Below are positions 49,013 to 58,853 of a stretch of 64,000 nucleotides of DNA, piece by piece. Numbering within the stretch: position 1 is the first letter of the stretch; the number at the start of each line of letters is the position of its first letter. The notes beneath the pieces were generated by a model. That model saw nothing but the letters and a program-made list of their open reading frames with translations, was not told where the DNA came from and did no database searches. The translations under genes were made by a program, and so were the position numbers. This DNA comes from Whitmania pigra. Taxonomy: Eukaryota > Annelida > Clitellata > Hirudinida > Haemopidae. The stretch is from positions 1-64,000 of the forward strand of contig JAJTWR010000139.1 in the NCBI GenBank assembly GCA_021613335.1, in the 5' to 3' direction.

Positions 49013-50247
49013 CCGAGCCTTGCGAACGCAAGCTGCGCATCGCCTATCTGGTCACGCATCCGATTCAATATCAAGCGCCGTTATTGCGCCAGATCGCGGC
49101 TCAGCCCGATTTGACGTTGAAAGTTTTCTTTGGCAGCGATTTTTCCGTGCGCAGCTTCGTCGATCCCGGGTTTGGCCGCGCGATTGCTTGGGATGTACCG
49201 CTGCTCGGCGGCTACGATCATGAGGTGCTGGCCCTCAAGGGCCCGCCGATGGCCCCCCATGAAGAGCCAAGTTTCCGCCGCCCAGATAACGAACCGCTCG
49301 CCCCCAAACTCGCCGGGCGCTTCGATGCGCTGTGGGTTCATGGCTATCATCGCGCGTACCATTGGCGCAGCATTTTGGCGGCAAAACGTTTGGGGCTGAA
49401 AGTGCTGGCGCGTGACGAGGTCACCGGCGTATCGGCAAGGCGCTCGCTGGCAAAGCGGCTGGCAAAGCGGCTGTTCTTCAGCGGTTTCGACAAGCTGGTC
49501 GATGCCTGGCTGGCCATCGGAACCCTCAACCGCGCTTATTATCGCAGTCAGGGCATTCGCGACGATAAGATCTTCACCGTTCCCTATGCGGTCGATAACC
49601 GCTTTTTTCAAACCCGCATCGCGCAAGTGGCAAGCGAACGGGAATTGCTACGCGCCCGCTTAGGGCTTGAGCCTGGTCGGGCGATCATCCTGTTCGCGGG
49701 CAAACTCATTGCGCGCAAGCGTCCGCTCGATTTACTCGCCGCTTACGCGGCAATCGCCGCCGATCCGGTCATGCGCGCCCCTTATCTGCTTTACGCCGGC
49801 GATGGCGAGCTGCGCGCCGCCATGCAAGCGCGCATCGCCGCCGATGGATTGACCGGCGTCAGAATTCTTGGCTTCCAAAATCAAGGCGAACTGGCGGCGC
49901 TCTACGATCTGTGCGATCTGTTCGCGCTGCCCTCGGAACGCGAAGCCTGGGGGCTGGTGGTCAATGAAGCGATGAATGCCGGTCGCGCCATCGTCGTCAA
50001 TGACCGCATCGGCTGCGGTCCGGATTTAGTCCGGCCGGGGGAAAATGGCTTCATCTACCCTTGCGGCGACATCGCCGCTTTTGCCCTTGCCCTGCGCAAC
50101 TGCCTGAGCGACCCTGAACGATTGCGCGCCATGGGCCGCTCCAGCCGCGCGATCATCGATGGCTGGAGCTATGCCGAGGATCTGGCCGGGCTGCGTCTGG
50201 CCTTGAAACACTGCTACCGTTCAGCGCCGCCGTCAGAAGAAAAATGA
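49009..50247 (+). CDS. GT4-family glycosyltransferase
   Basis: A 412-residue glycosyltransferase. It starts with RIAYLVTHPIQYQAPLLRQI, a start shared with several group 1 glycosyltransferases of exopolysaccharide loci. The donor domain has AIILFAGKLIARKRPLDLLA and the E-x7-E region SEREAWGLVVNEAMNAGR. ATG 49009 overlaps the previous stop (ATGA). A short KRLAKRL direct repeat occurs near residue 150. The frame is intact. The IS graveyard begins 40 bases downstream. Confidence 0.82.
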   Translation: MTEPCERKLRIAYLVTHPIQYQAPLLRQIAAQPDLTLKVFFGSDFSVRSFVDPGFGRAIAWDVPLLGGYDHEVLALKGPPMAPHEEPSFRRPDNEPLAPKLAGRFDALWVHGYHRAYHWRSILAAKRLGLKVLARDEVTGVSARRSLAKRLAKRLFFSGFDKLVDAWLAIGTLNRAYYRSQGIRDDKIFTVPYAVDNRFFQTRIAQVASERELLRARLGLEPGRAIILFAGKLIARKRPLDLLAAYAAIAADPVMRAPYLLYAGDGELRAAMQARIAADGLTGVRILGFQNQGELAALYDLCDLFALPSEREAWGLVVNEAMNAGRAIVVNDRIGCGPDLVRPGENGFIYPCGDIAAFALALRNCLSDPERLRAMGRSSRAIIDGWSYAEDLAGLRLALKHCYRSAPPSEEK

Positions 50248-50289
50248 GCGTCCCAATCTTTTCACGATACGGTAATCCTCCCTGAAAAC

Positions 50290-50908
50290 AAGGGGGTTTG
50301 CGGATGGAATTTTCTCGGCAAGCAGATCATGGCGATTCTTCGTCAAGCTGGAGGAGGGGGCCGCGTACCGGATTTGTGTCGTGAGCGCCAAATAAGTAGC
50401 GCGGCTTTTTACAAGTGGCGGTTCAAGTACGGCGGTATGGATGCCTCGACGATCCCGGAGATGAAATCTTTCGAGGATGAGAACCGGCGGTTGAAGCGGA
50501 TGTTTGCCGATATCAGCCAGGCGAAACGACCTGCTGAAAGAGGCTTTAGGAAAAAATAGTCCGGCCATCCCAGCGCCGGGAGATGGCCGGGAGAGCAGTG
50601 GCGCAACACGGGGCCAGCATTGCACTTGCTTGTCGGACGTTTGGTATCAGCAAGACCTGCTATCGCTACCGTCCCAAGCTTAAGGACGAGAATGCGCTGA
50701 TCGCCGATTTGCTGACCGGACTGACCTTGGCTCACAGGAGTTGGGGGTTCGGACTGTGTTTTTTGTATCTGCGCCATGTCCAGTGCCTTGAGTGGAGCCG
50801 CAAGCGAGTTTACCGGATTTAATGTGAGCAGGGACTGAATTTACGGATCAAACCAGGTAAGCGGCTCAAACGGGACAAGCCGGATGGATTGTCGGTTCCC
50901 GCTACCCC
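50290..50908 (+). mobile_element. IS3-family (IS407-like) remnant, orfA and orfB start
   Basis: OrfA pieces read ILRQAGGGGRVPDLCRERQI and SSAAFYKWRFKYGGMDAS, with FEDENRRLKRMFADISQAK; the frame is lost after this. OrfB pieces are IALACRTFGISKTCYRYRPK, DENALIADLLTGLTLAHRSW and GFGLCFLYLRHV. An in-frame TAA at 50820 follows RKRVYRI, and NLRIKPGKRLKRDKPDGLSV lies after it. The DDE core of OrfB is gone; sequence changes abruptly at 50909. Confidence 0.7.
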
Positions 50909-50984
50909 CTGTTGTCGCCCCTTAAGTTTCGGACAGCGGCTCCCGGTTTGAACGCTCGTTGATGAACTCGCGCGGCGAACGATA
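50909..50984 (-). mobile_element. 76-base end of the IS2-like IS3 element
   Basis: CTGTTGTCGCCCCTTAAGTT at 50909 onward matches the left end of the IS3 at 33287 almost base for base. It runs through the segment ending TTGATGAACTCGCGCGG and GAACGATA. After 50984 the match stops. A truncated copy: the only trace left of a second insertion of that element. Confidence 0.7.
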
Positions 50985-51862
50985 ACCAGTCCCGAATGGG
51001 TTTAGTCTTATGGGTGGTGTAATTGTCCATCACGAGATGAACATCGAGGTTCGAAGGCGCGTTGGCCTCGATCTGATCGAGAAACTTCCTGAACTCGCTT
51101 GATCGGTGTTTTGGGCAGCAGCGTCCGATGACGCTCCCGGTAGCCACGTCGAGCGCCGCAAAGAGCGATGTCGTGCCGTGCCGTGTCGTTTATAGTCATG
51201 GGTGCGACGTTCAACCTGTCCCGGCCGCATAGGCAGTAACGGCTGGCTGCGATCCAACGCCTGGATTTGGCTCTTTTCGTCAATCGACAGGACCGCCGCG
51301 TGGCAAGGCGGGTTCATGTACGGGCCGACGATATCCTCGACCTTCGCGGCGAACGCCGGATCGCGGGAGCCTTGAAGCTTCGCAGCCGATGCGGCTGAAG
51401 GCGATGCGCCTCCCGGATCCGTTGCACGGCGCGCAGACCGATACCGACCCGCGCGGCAACCGCCCGCCCGGTCCAGCGGGTCGCCGCGCCGGGCGGCTGC
51501 GAACAGATCAGAGCCAGAACCTTCGCCACAACCGCCGTGGCGAGCGGCGCCCGGCCAGGCTCGCGGGTCTTGTCACGCAAAAGCCCGTCAACCCCTTGTC
51601 CGGCGTAGCGCAGCTGCCAACGCCAGACCGCCGGACGGCTGACCTCGGCTCGTCGAGCAACCTTGAGGACCGGCAGGCGCTCGGCCGACAACAAGACGAT
51701 CTTCGCCCGCTGGGCATGTTTGAGCGGGAGATTGCGGTCGCCAAGGAGCGCGGTCGAACGCGCGATCCTCGGGGCTGACAAGGACATTGACAGTCTGGAC
51801 CATGCCCGCATTATCGCACAAAATGCCGGATTTGTGAATCCTTTGCAGGTGTCAGTGCACTA
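50985..51862 (-). mobile_element. IS630-family remnant, frameshifted and C-truncated
   Basis: The minus-strand transposase begins near 51812: PLKHAQRAKIVLLSAERLPV and EVSRPAVWRWQLRYAGQGVD, then [20 protein letters not shown]. After a break, [20 protein letters not shown] (DDE first Asp) and [19 protein letters not shown] [18 protein letters not shown] (second Asp) follow, then truncation at 50985. At least three frameshifts. The outer end GTGCAC adjoins TA at 51861-51863, in keeping with the TA target of this family. Confidence 0.7.
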
Positions 51863-52245
51863 GCCAATTTCATAGGTTTTGAACCGCTTGTGTTTTTCGG
51901 CTGTCTCCTCGACCGGGAGCCGTGAGATGCCGTGGCGCTGGAGGCAGCAGTGCAAAGCGCTGCGGCTGAGATGGGGATTTGCGTCCCTCAAGCAGCCCAA
52001 AACCTCGTCCAGCGGCGGCGCCGTTCACCGGAAAGCCGCCACGATGGCTTCCTCGGCCGACGTTAGCGCCGTGCTCTTCGGTTCCTTGGGGGCCATCGGC
52101 GCGTCGGCCCTGGCGCTTTCTTGCGACGCTTGGAACAAGGCTCGAAGACGCGGCGTCGTGCGGGCGCTGCCGTGAAGAACGCTTGCCACAACGCATCCTC
52201 TTCCTGACGATCCAGGATTGACAATACACCATTACAGTTCGGGAC
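51863..52245 (-). mobile_element. IS481-type transposase fragment
   Basis: Minus-strand pieces in changing frames: ASVLHGSARTTPRLRALFQA, PMAPKEPKSTALTSAEEAIV and NPHLSRSALHRCLQRH-like NPHLSRSALHCCLQRHGISR. They match the N-terminal part of a different IS481-type transposase from those at 32-34 kb. The helix-turn-helix middle is deleted and the DDE core is absent. Confidence 0.6.
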
Positions 52246-52547
52246 TATACAGCTAGGGTATGCTCCGACAACCGACGGGGCTCCAAAAACGAGGGGAAAT
52301 AGCTGCCTTGGCATCGTTTCGGCGCTTGAAGCTCAAGGGCGCCAAGCCGGCTGTGCAACACGCGCTCACGATGCCCATTGCGGTAGGAGCGGCGTTCACC
52401 GTTGCGCTCATGCAGATCGGCGCCAATCTGATTGCTGACCTCGCACTCCATCAGGTCGGCTAGGGCCGATTTCACCGGGAATCGTAAAAAGTCGCAGCCG
52501 CCCTGTTGCTTCAAGCGCTCAATGAATGCCTTGCTCTCGTCGTCCAT
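52245..52547 (-). pseudogene. IS256-family transposase, N-terminal fragment
   Basis: 100 codons from ATG 52547: KSALADLMECEVSNQIGADL, HERNGERRSYRNGHRERVLH and GSYFPSFLEPRRLSEHTLAV, typical of the Mutator/IS256 N-terminus. It stops at 52245 where another element begins. The catalytic part is missing. Confidence 0.75.
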
Positions 52548-52591
52548 CGAGTTCTCTTTCTCGGTAGGTTCGTTCTGGACTCTATCCTGGC

Positions 52592-52753
52592 ATGGCCATC
52601 ATCGCGACGGCTCGAAAACTGCTGACCGTTATCTGCAACACACTTCGTGATGGGTGGGTCTTCCAAGACTTTCCAACCTTCAAAATCGCAGAAAAAAACA
52701 ACGTGAACTCAACTGTCTATGGGCAATCATCACAGGAGGAGATCGAACGATGA
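52592..52753 (+). mobile_element. probable IS110/IS116 transposase C-terminal remnant
   Basis: ATG 52592 opens 53 codons starting MAIIATARKLLTVICNTLRD, like the C-terminal helix of IS110/IS116/IS902 transposases, followed by unrelated residues. The stop TGA (52751-52753) overlaps the next ORF's ATG. Assignment rests on one short segment. Confidence 0.45.
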
Positions 52754-52907
52754 ACCAAATCCTGCTTTCCGATATCCAATCCGTCACTCTCAGCGCCGCC
52801 TGCATCAAGGGCGGGGCGATGAGGAACAAGGCACGATCACCCTGCGCGCCACGCCGCTCGCCTATTCAATCTTAGGTATAATCGAAGATTTTGCGCAGGT
52901 TTCATGA
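52750..52907 (+). pseudogene. small unknown gene with a strong ribosome site, frameshifted
   Basis: ATG 52750 follows AGGAGGAGATC. The frame reads NQILLSDIQSVTLSAACIKG, then meets a GGGG run near 52814-52817. The next frame continues DEEQGTITLRATPLAYSILG and ends IIEDFAQVS at 52907. The two parts together make about 51 residues. No family is recognised. It may be a small peptide gene carried with the IS cluster, or the head of a lost gene. It is convergent with valS. Confidence 0.4.
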
Positions 52908-52918
52908 GACGCCGCCCG

Positions 52919-55573
52919 TTACGACAACCTGGCCAGTCGCGCCAAAGCCGCTTGCAACCGCTCACGGGTTGCCGTCGCTTCAGCGCGGCGCTCCTTGTTG
53001 TCTTCGATCACGCCCGCATCCGCCTTAGCCAGAAAACCGGCATTTGCCAGCTTGGCATCGTATCGGACGATTTCCTTGTCCAGCTTGGCCAATTCCCTGG
53101 TCAGACGGGCGGTTTCGGCCTGAACGTCAACCGCGCCGGCAAGACCGAGCAGCAGCACAGCATCGCCTTGCAACAGCGGCACAGCGCCCGCCGGATCGGT
53201 AATGCCGCGCGCATCGATCACGCTCAAGCGCGCCAGGTGCAGCAACGCTTGCCTGTGTCCATCGATCCAACCGGCGGTTCGAGCGCTCATCTCGCCGCAA
53301 TAAAGCGGCAGGCGCGCTTGCGATGGGACATTCATTTCCGAGCGCAGTGCGCGGATCTGCGACACCGTGCCAATCACCCATTCCATTTCAGCCGCGGCGT
53401 CGGCATCGGTAAGAGTTGCCGGCAAATCCGGCCACCGCCCGCTGACCAAAGCCCCCTGTTCGCCATATCCCAGCGACTGCCATAATTCCTCGGTAATGAA
53501 GGGCATGATCGGGTGCAGCAAGCGCAGGATGTTCTCAATCGCCCAGGCGGTGGTCGCCCGGGTTTCAATAATCGATGCGGCATCGCCGCCGGTTAGAATC
53601 GGTTTGGTGAATTCCAGATACCAATCGCAAAAACTACCCCAGACGAAATGATAAAGCAGGTTGGCCGCATCGTTGAAACGATAGCCATCGAGCGCCATCA
53701 CCAGCTTGGCGGCAAGCTCGCTGACCGCGCCAACGATCCAGCGATTGACCGTCGCCCGCACCTGATCCGGCCGATATGTCGCCACAGAGCTGCAGCCGCT
53801 CATCTCGGCATAACGGCAGGCGTTCCACAGTTTGGTTGCAAAGTTACGATACCCCTCAACCCGCGCCTTGGCCAATTTGACATCGCGTCCAGGAGCTGCC
53901 ATCGCCGCCAGGGTAAAACGCAAAGCGTCGCAGCCATATTCATCGATCAATTCCTGAGGGTCGATGACGTTCCCCTTGGATTTCGACATTTTCTGGCCCC
54001 GCTCATCCCGAACCAGGGCATGGATATAGACGGTGCGAAACGGCACGTCGCCCATGAATTCCAGCCCCATCATGATCATCCGGGCAACCCAGAAGAAAAT
54101 AATGTCGAAACCGGTGACCAAAACGTCGGTTGGGTAATAGCGCGCCAATTCCGGGGTTCGAGCGGGCCAGCCCAGGGTTGAAAACGGCCACAGCGCTGAG
54201 GAAAACCAAGTATCGAGCACGTCCTCATCGCGCGTCAAACCGACCCGTTCACCATAATGGCGTTCGGCCTGCTGGTGCGCCTGGCTTTCATCGAGCGCCA
54301 CGAACGCTTGACCGTCCGGCCCGTACCAGGCGGGAATCTGATGCCCCCACCACAGTTGGCGCGAAATACACCAGGGTTGGATGTTGCGCATCCACTGAAA
54401 ATAGGTGTTTTGCCATTGTTCGGGCACGAATTCGATCCGCCCCTGCGCAACCGCTTCAATCGCCGGCTGGGCCAGGGTCAGAGCGTCGCAGTACCACTGA
54501 TCGGTCAGCCAGGGTTCGATCACGACACCCGAGCGGTCGCCATGGGGCGCCATATGGGTGTGCGGTTCAGTCTTGTTGAGCGCTCCCAACGCAGCCAGAT
54601 CGTCAAGGACGCGTTTGCGCGCCTCGAACCGGTCGAGATAGCGATAGGGCTCTGGTACCGTATCGTTGGTCCGGGCATCGCGGTCAAAGATATTGATCGA
54701 TTCCAGCCGATGACGGCGACCGACTTCAAAATCGTTGAAATCGTGGGCCGGGGTGATTTTAACCGCGCCGCTGCCCTTGGTCGGATCGCAATGTTCGTCC
54801 GCGACAATCGGGATCAGCCGTCCGACCAGCGGCAGCACGGCTTTCTTGCCTATCAGACCGCGCCAACGTTCGTCTTCGCGATGCACGGCAATGCCGGTAT
54901 CGCCCAACATGGTCTCAGGCCGGGTGGTTGCCACCGTGATGCTGCGACCGGGCTCGCCCTCGATGGGGTAGTCAATATACCAAAGGCTTCCTTTCACCTC
55001 CTTTTGTTCAACTTCCAGATCGGAAATGGCGGTATGCAGCTTGGGGTCCCAATTGACCAGCCGCTTATCGCGATAAATCAACCCCTTACGGTGCAGTTCA
55101 ACAAACACCTTCCGCACGGCAAGCGAAAGGCCGTCATCCATGGTAAAACGCTGGCGCGGCCAATCGGGCGATGCGCCAAGACGGCGCAACTGACGGGTGA
55201 TGATGTCGCCCGATTCCTGCTTCCATTGCCATATTTTGGCGATGAAAGCCTCTCGCCCCAGCGCGTGACGGGTTTGACCGATAGCATCCAGCTGACGTTC
55301 GACCACCATCTGCGTGGCGATTCCTGCATGGTCGATTCCCGGTTGCCAGAGCGTATCGCGCCCTTGCGCGCGGCGATAGCGGATCAGCACATCTTGCAGG
55401 ATATAGGTTAGCGCATGACCCATATGCAGGGTGCCGGTAATGTTCGGCGGCGGCATCATGATGGTGTAAGGGGTGGCCTTCGCGTCGCGAAGGCAGGCAA
55501 ACGCGCCGGAATTTTCCCAAATTGGATACAGGCGAGCTTCCACCTCGGCTGGTTGGTAGGTTTTGTTGAGCAT
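52919..55573 (-). CDS. valS: valyl-tRNA synthetase
   Basis: A class I synthetase, 884 residues. It starts LNKTYQPAEVEARLYPIWEN. The HIGH motif is in PPPNITGTLHMGHALTYILQ; the editing domain has TVATTRPETMLGDTGIAVH. The KMSKS motif is in RGQKMSKSKGNVIDPQEL. A C-terminal coiled coil (TARLTRELAKLDKEIVRYDA) is typical of ValRS. Its uninterrupted 2.6 kb frame is good evidence that the frameshifts elsewhere are not random base-calling noise. Confidence 0.97.
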   Translation of the reverse strand: MLNKTYQPAEVEARLYPIWENSGAFACLRDAKATPYTIMMPPPNITGTLHMGHALTYILQDVLIRYRRAQGRDTLWQPGIDHAGIATQMVVERQLDAIGQTRHALGREAFIAKIWQWKQESGDIITRQLRRLGASPDWPRQRFTMDDGLSLAVRKVFVELHRKGLIYRDKRLVNWDPKLHTAISDLEVEQKEVKGSLWYIDYPIEGEPGRSITVATTRPETMLGDTGIAVHREDERWRGLIGKKAVLPLVGRLIPIVADEHCDPTKGSGAVKITPAHDFNDFEVGRRHRLESINIFDRDARTNDTVPEPYRYLDRFEARKRVLDDLAALGALNKTEPHTHMAPHGDRSGVVIEPWLTDQWYCDALTLAQPAIEAVAQGRIEFVPEQWQNTYFQWMRNIQPWCISRQLWWGHQIPAWYGPDGQAFVALDESQAHQQAERHYGERVGLTRDEDVLDTWFSSALWPFSTLGWPARTPELARYYPTDVLVTGFDIIFFWVARMIMMGLEFMGDVPFRTVYIHALVRDERGQKMSKSKGNVIDPQELIDEYGCDALRFTLAAMAAPGRDVKLAKARVEGYRNFATKLWNACRYAEMSGCSSVATYRPDQVRATVNRWIVGAVSELAAKLVMALDGYRFNDAANLLYHFVWGSFCDWYLEFTKPILTGGDAASIIETRATTAWAIENILRLLHPIMPFITEELWQSLGYGEQGALVSGRWPDLPATLTDADAAAEMEWVIGTVSQIRALRSEMNVPSQARLPLYCGEMSARTAGWIDGHRQALLHLARLSVIDARGITDPAGAVPLLQGDAVLLLGLAGAVDVQAETARLTRELAKLDKEIVRYDAKLANAGFLAKADAGVIEDNKERRAEATATRERLQAALARLARLS

Positions 55574-55643
55574 CGAGGAGCGTTCCGAAAAAATGACGAC
55601 GCCGCACTCGAGCGATGACGCGCCGTCAATGGGAAAGTAGCAA

Positions 55644-56303
55644 TCAGCGTCGGCGCGACTGGGTTAAGCGATGGATTTCAGCCTGAACCATTTCCTCAAC
55701 CATGGCGGGCAAATTATCATTCAGCCAGTCACGCAGGATTGGTTTCAAAGTCTCGGCAACCAATTGCTCGATCGTCATACCGCCGCTGAAATCAGGGCTG
55801 GGCGTCGCTGGTTTTTTGGGACGTTCCGAAGATGGCGGAGCGACCATTGCCTGATCCAACCGGCTCAACGCATCGCTTGCCGCTCCGGCCGCCGCGCGCG
55901 ACAACAGACCGCTCTCGAAACTGCTATCCTCGAAAGAGGAGGCATCGTCATCGGCTTCCAGAGAAGCGTCAAGCTCGAAATTCAAATCAAGATCGGTTTT
56001 TCCAGGCCGCCCCATCGTCCGCGGCGCTTCCAGCGCCGCGTTTTTGATCGCCGCCGCCGGTATCGACCGAGCCGGTTGAGCGATCTCCATCGGATCGTCA
56101 TCGCCACCGAGCGGTTGGGTGAGGTTCAGCACATCTTCTTTTTCCCGCTCGGCGGCAGGGATAGCCGCCGCCCGGCCAACCGCCGGCGTTGTCGCAGATG
56201 GCGCTGGATGCTGCCCGCCCGCCGCATCTTCTGAAATGATGCGGCGAATCGAGGCTAGTATCTCCTCCATCGATGGTTCAGCTTGGGACTTCGCATCACT
56301 CAT
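55644..56303 (-). CDS. PopZ-like pole-organising protein (DUF2497)
   Basis: A 219-residue protein. The N-terminal helix is EPSMEEILASIRRIISEDAA, the DUF2497 signature; the centre is acidic and Pro-rich, and the C-terminal oligomerisation region is EQLVAETLKPILRDWLNDNL with PAMVEEMVQAEIHRL. This is the PopZ pattern: a polar scaffold that anchors ParB and cell-cycle proteins. Start ATG 56303 was chosen to match the family; the frame is open 13 codons further. Neighbouring valS is its usual partner in this class. Confidence 0.85.
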   Translation of the reverse strand: MSDAKSQAEPSMEEILASIRRIISEDAAGGQHPAPSATTPAVGRAAAIPAAEREKEDVLNLTQPLGGDDDPMEIAQPARSIPAAAIKNAALEAPRTMGRPGKTDLDLNFELDASLEADDDASSFEDSSFESGLLSRAAAGAASDALSRLDQAMVAPPSSERPKKPATPSPDFSGGMTIEQLVAETLKPILRDWLNDNLPAMVEEMVQAEIHRLTQSRRR

Positions 56304-56401
56304 TGCTGCCTCTTGCCCGGTTTCGGCGATTGATCGCAACATTACGCGAGCGAATGGCCAATGCCAACAATTGTAACCGATCAGCGCGGCGCATCGCGGA
56401 C

Positions 56402-57787
56402 TCAGTCACCAGAAACGCCCGTTCCGATCCATTTACCGCTCACTTGGTTGAAATTAGCGTCCACATCGTACAGCTCGACCGGCAGATCGAGCGCTTTGGG
56501 AGTCAAATTCCCAATCGCCGTCAGCAATTGATAGGCAGCAACCAGCGTATCGCGCTGCGCCCGGACCAACGACACTTGCGAATTGAGTAATTCCTGCTCG
56601 GCATTCAGGACATCCAGGACCGTGCGCGAACCAACCGTCTGCTCCTGCCGCACCCCATCCAGCGCCACTTGAGCGGCGCGAATTTGCGCTTTCAGCGACT
56701 CGATGCGCGCTCGCGCCGAGGCAAGCGACTGATAGGCCTGGGTTGCCGCCTCAACCGCGTTGCGCCGGGCCACGTCAATATCGGTGCGGCGTTGAGCGGC
56801 GGTTTGTTTGATCGCGCGCACCCGTGAATAGACGCCCCCGCCTTCGTAAAGCGGAATGCTGACTTGCGCTGTCATCTGAGCGGAATTCACCGGCTGGGTT
56901 CGAATTTGCACCCCCTCGCGGTGAGCGATTTCACCAACCAGGCTTACCGTCGGCAGCAGCTCGCCGCTCACTTCGTCGATCGTGTTGCGGGCCGCCGCTT
57001 CATCGAAGATGGCAGCCATCACCAACGGGTTGTTTTGCGCCGCCAATTCTTGCGATTCGTTGAGCGACCTGGCCAGCAATGCCACCGGCAATGACGGCGG
57101 TTGCAACTGATTGACGACAAGGCCGGTTACTTTCTCGAAGGTTGCTTTCGAAGTTTCCAACACCCCTTCGGCATTGATACGGTCGGCAATGACGCCAGCC
57201 AAACGCGCTTCAGCTTGCGAAACGTCGGTGCGGGTGACTTCGCCTACCCGGAACCGGTCGCGGACCGCAACCAACTGCGTATCGAGCACCTGTTGATTGT
57301 TGGTGTTCAACTCGACTACCGCCTGATCGCGCAACACATTCAGATAAGCGGTGATGGCTGACAGTAATACCGATTGCTCGGTGCTGTTCAAACGCGCGCG
57401 CTCTGCCTGGATTTCCTGCTTCGATCGTTCAATCGCGGCATCGATCCGTCCTCCGCGATAAATCGGTTGCGTGACGGTAGCCGAAATCTGCTTGGGGTGC
57501 AGTTCGATCGCCTTGGAACCGTACGATTGGCTTTCCAGCTGGTTCCTGCCAATCGAGCCGTTAACCGAGACGGTCGGACGCCACCCGGCACGCGCCTGTG
57601 GCAGCTTTTCATCCGTTGCCTTCAGCCTTTGGCGATAAGAATTGATCTGCGGATTATTCCGATAGGCAGCGGTCAACGCCTCCTCCAGCGTTTGAGCCGA
57701 CACAACGCCGCCGCCCAACGCTAGGGCCGAGACTGAAACAAGCAATCTCAGACCGGATAAGCCGTAACGCCGTGCGCTGGGTGTCAT
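56402..57787 (-). CDS. tolC: TolC-family outer-membrane efflux protein
   Basis: A 461-residue outer-membrane channel for type I secretion and efflux. The signal peptide covers LLVSVSALALGGGVVSAQ. TLEEALTAAYRNNPQINSYR follows, then two repeated coiled-coil halves: SYGSKAIELHPKQISATVTQ and VSIPLYEGGGVYSRVRAIKQ. Near the end QEQTVGSRTVLDVLNAEQEL is the conserved equatorial region. No inner-membrane partner lies beside it. It sits between PIMT and PopZ as in related genomes. The frame is intact. Confidence 0.9.
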   Translation of the reverse strand: MTPSARRYGLSGLRLLVSVSALALGGGVVSAQTLEEALTAAYRNNPQINSYRQRLKATDEKLPQARAGWRPTVSVNGSIGRNQLESQSYGSKAIELHPKQISATVTQPIYRGGRIDAAIERSKQEIQAERARLNSTEQSVLLSAITAYLNVLRDQAVVELNTNNQQVLDTQLVAVRDRFRVGEVTRTDVSQAEARLAGVIADRINAEGVLETSKATFEKVTGLVVNQLQPPSLPVALLARSLNESQELAAQNNPLVMAAIFDEAAARNTIDEVSGELLPTVSLVGEIAHREGVQIRTQPVNSAQMTAQVSIPLYEGGGVYSRVRAIKQTAAQRRTDIDVARRNAVEAATQAYQSLASARARIESLKAQIRAAQVALDGVRQEQTVGSRTVLDVLNAEQELLNSQVSLVRAQRDTLVAAYQLLTAIGNLTPKALDLPVELYDVDANFNQVSGKWIGTGVSGD

Positions 57788-57868
57788 GCCTCATACTCTC
57801 AATAGCGCCGTCAACTCATACGGGGCGCGGCGATTGGAACCGAACTGCGCAATGTAATACCAACTTAC

Positions 57869-58519
57869 TCAGAAGACGAAAGCGGCTTTCCGGGCAAAAC
57901 CGGGCAAAAGCGGCAGGTGCGCGTCAAACAGGTCGCGCCGTGGAAACAAACCGCCCTGACGGCTGAACAAGCTTGCCCGGCCCATTGGCCCGGTTTGCAC
58001 AACGGCGAGCAACCGGCCGTCTTCGGTCAGCTGTTCGAGCAGCCCGGTTGGCACTTGCGCCACGGCGCCTGCGAGCAAGATCACATCGTAAGGGCCGTGC
58101 TCCCTGCTTCCTTGATGCGGGTCGCGCGCAAGCAATGTGACGGGCGCCTTGGCGTATTTTGCCAGAAGCGGGCGGGCGCGCGCGATAAGCTCGCCATCCG
58201 CTTCAACCGCGACGACCGACCCGGCCAGATAGCTGATCAGCGCCGCCGAATAGCCGGTTGCGCCGCCAAGATCGAGCACTTTGTCCGTTGGTTGCACGCC
58301 GGCAATCTGCAACAGCCTGGCCAGCACCATCGGCTTGATCAAAAACCGCCCTGGCGTCACTGGCAGATCGTCGTCGATATAGGCGTTGGCCTTGAGCTTG
58401 GCTGGAACGAATTCCTCGCGCGGCAGATCGAGCAAGGCGGCAATCAACGGCGCGCTCGTTACCTTGTTGGTGCGGATCTGACTTTCAACCATGTTTTTGC
58501 GGGCGATGACATGATCCAT
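57869..58519 (-). CDS. pcm: protein-L-isoaspartate O-methyltransferase family protein
   Basis: A 216-residue SAM-dependent methyltransferase. N-terminal ARKNMVESQIRTNKVTSAPL and LLDLPREEFVP are family-typical. Motif I is KVLDLGGATGYSAALISYLA, then VVAVEADGELIARA. This is the short alphaproteobacterial form, which may not have classical repair activity on isoaspartate. It is upstream of tolC by 81 bases on the same strand. The frame is intact. Confidence 0.85.
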   Translation of the reverse strand: MDHVIARKNMVESQIRTNKVTSAPLIAALLDLPREEFVPAKLKANAYIDDDLPVTPGRFLIKPMVLARLLQIAGVQPTDKVLDLGGATGYSAALISYLAGSVVAVEADGELIARARPLLAKYAKAPVTLLARDPHQGSREHGPYDVILLAGAVAQVPTGLLEQLTEDGRLLAVVQTGPMGRASLFSRQGGLFPRRDLFDAHLPLLPGFARKAAFVF

Positions 58520-58613
58520 CGTGGTGCCGACTTTTGCAAGAAACCAAAAGATTGAGCTTGGTTATAAGCTGGCTTTCGTCCAATCGCAACCGCAAGACCT
58601 ATGCATGAGATGG

Positions 58614-58642
58614 TTGACCGATGAATTTTAGCGTCTTATATG
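58614..58642 (+). promoter_or_regulatory. sigma-70 type promoter of tRNA-Cys
   Basis: TTGACC (58614-58619), a 17-base spacer, TATATG (58637-58642). It starts transcription about 30 bases before the mature tRNA. Confidence 0.6.
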
Positions 58643-58679
58643 TCCGCGTCATGGGCTGTTCTAGGTCCTGTGCGAATGA

Positions 58680-58753
58680 GGCCGGGTGGCAGAGTGGTCA
58701 TGCAGGGGCCTGCAAAGCCCTGTACATCGGTTCGAGTCCGGTCCCGGCCTCCA
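58680..58753 (+). tRNA. tRNA-Cys (GCA)
   Basis: A 74-base cloverleaf: acceptor GGCCGGG (58680-58686) pairs with CCCGGCC (58743-58749), discriminator T, and an encoded CCA. The anticodon loop CTGCAAA has GCA at 58712-58714 with T before it. The T-arm reads GGTTCGAGTCC. U73 is the expected discriminator for cysteine tRNA. Confidence 0.97.
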
Positions 58754-58853
58754 AGGCGGTTGCGCGCTGAAAAAATGCTTGGCAAAGGCTCTGCATCTCT
58801 GATAAGTACGCCCAACTGTGGCGAAGGTTGCAAAATGCGGCGTTCTTGCCTGA

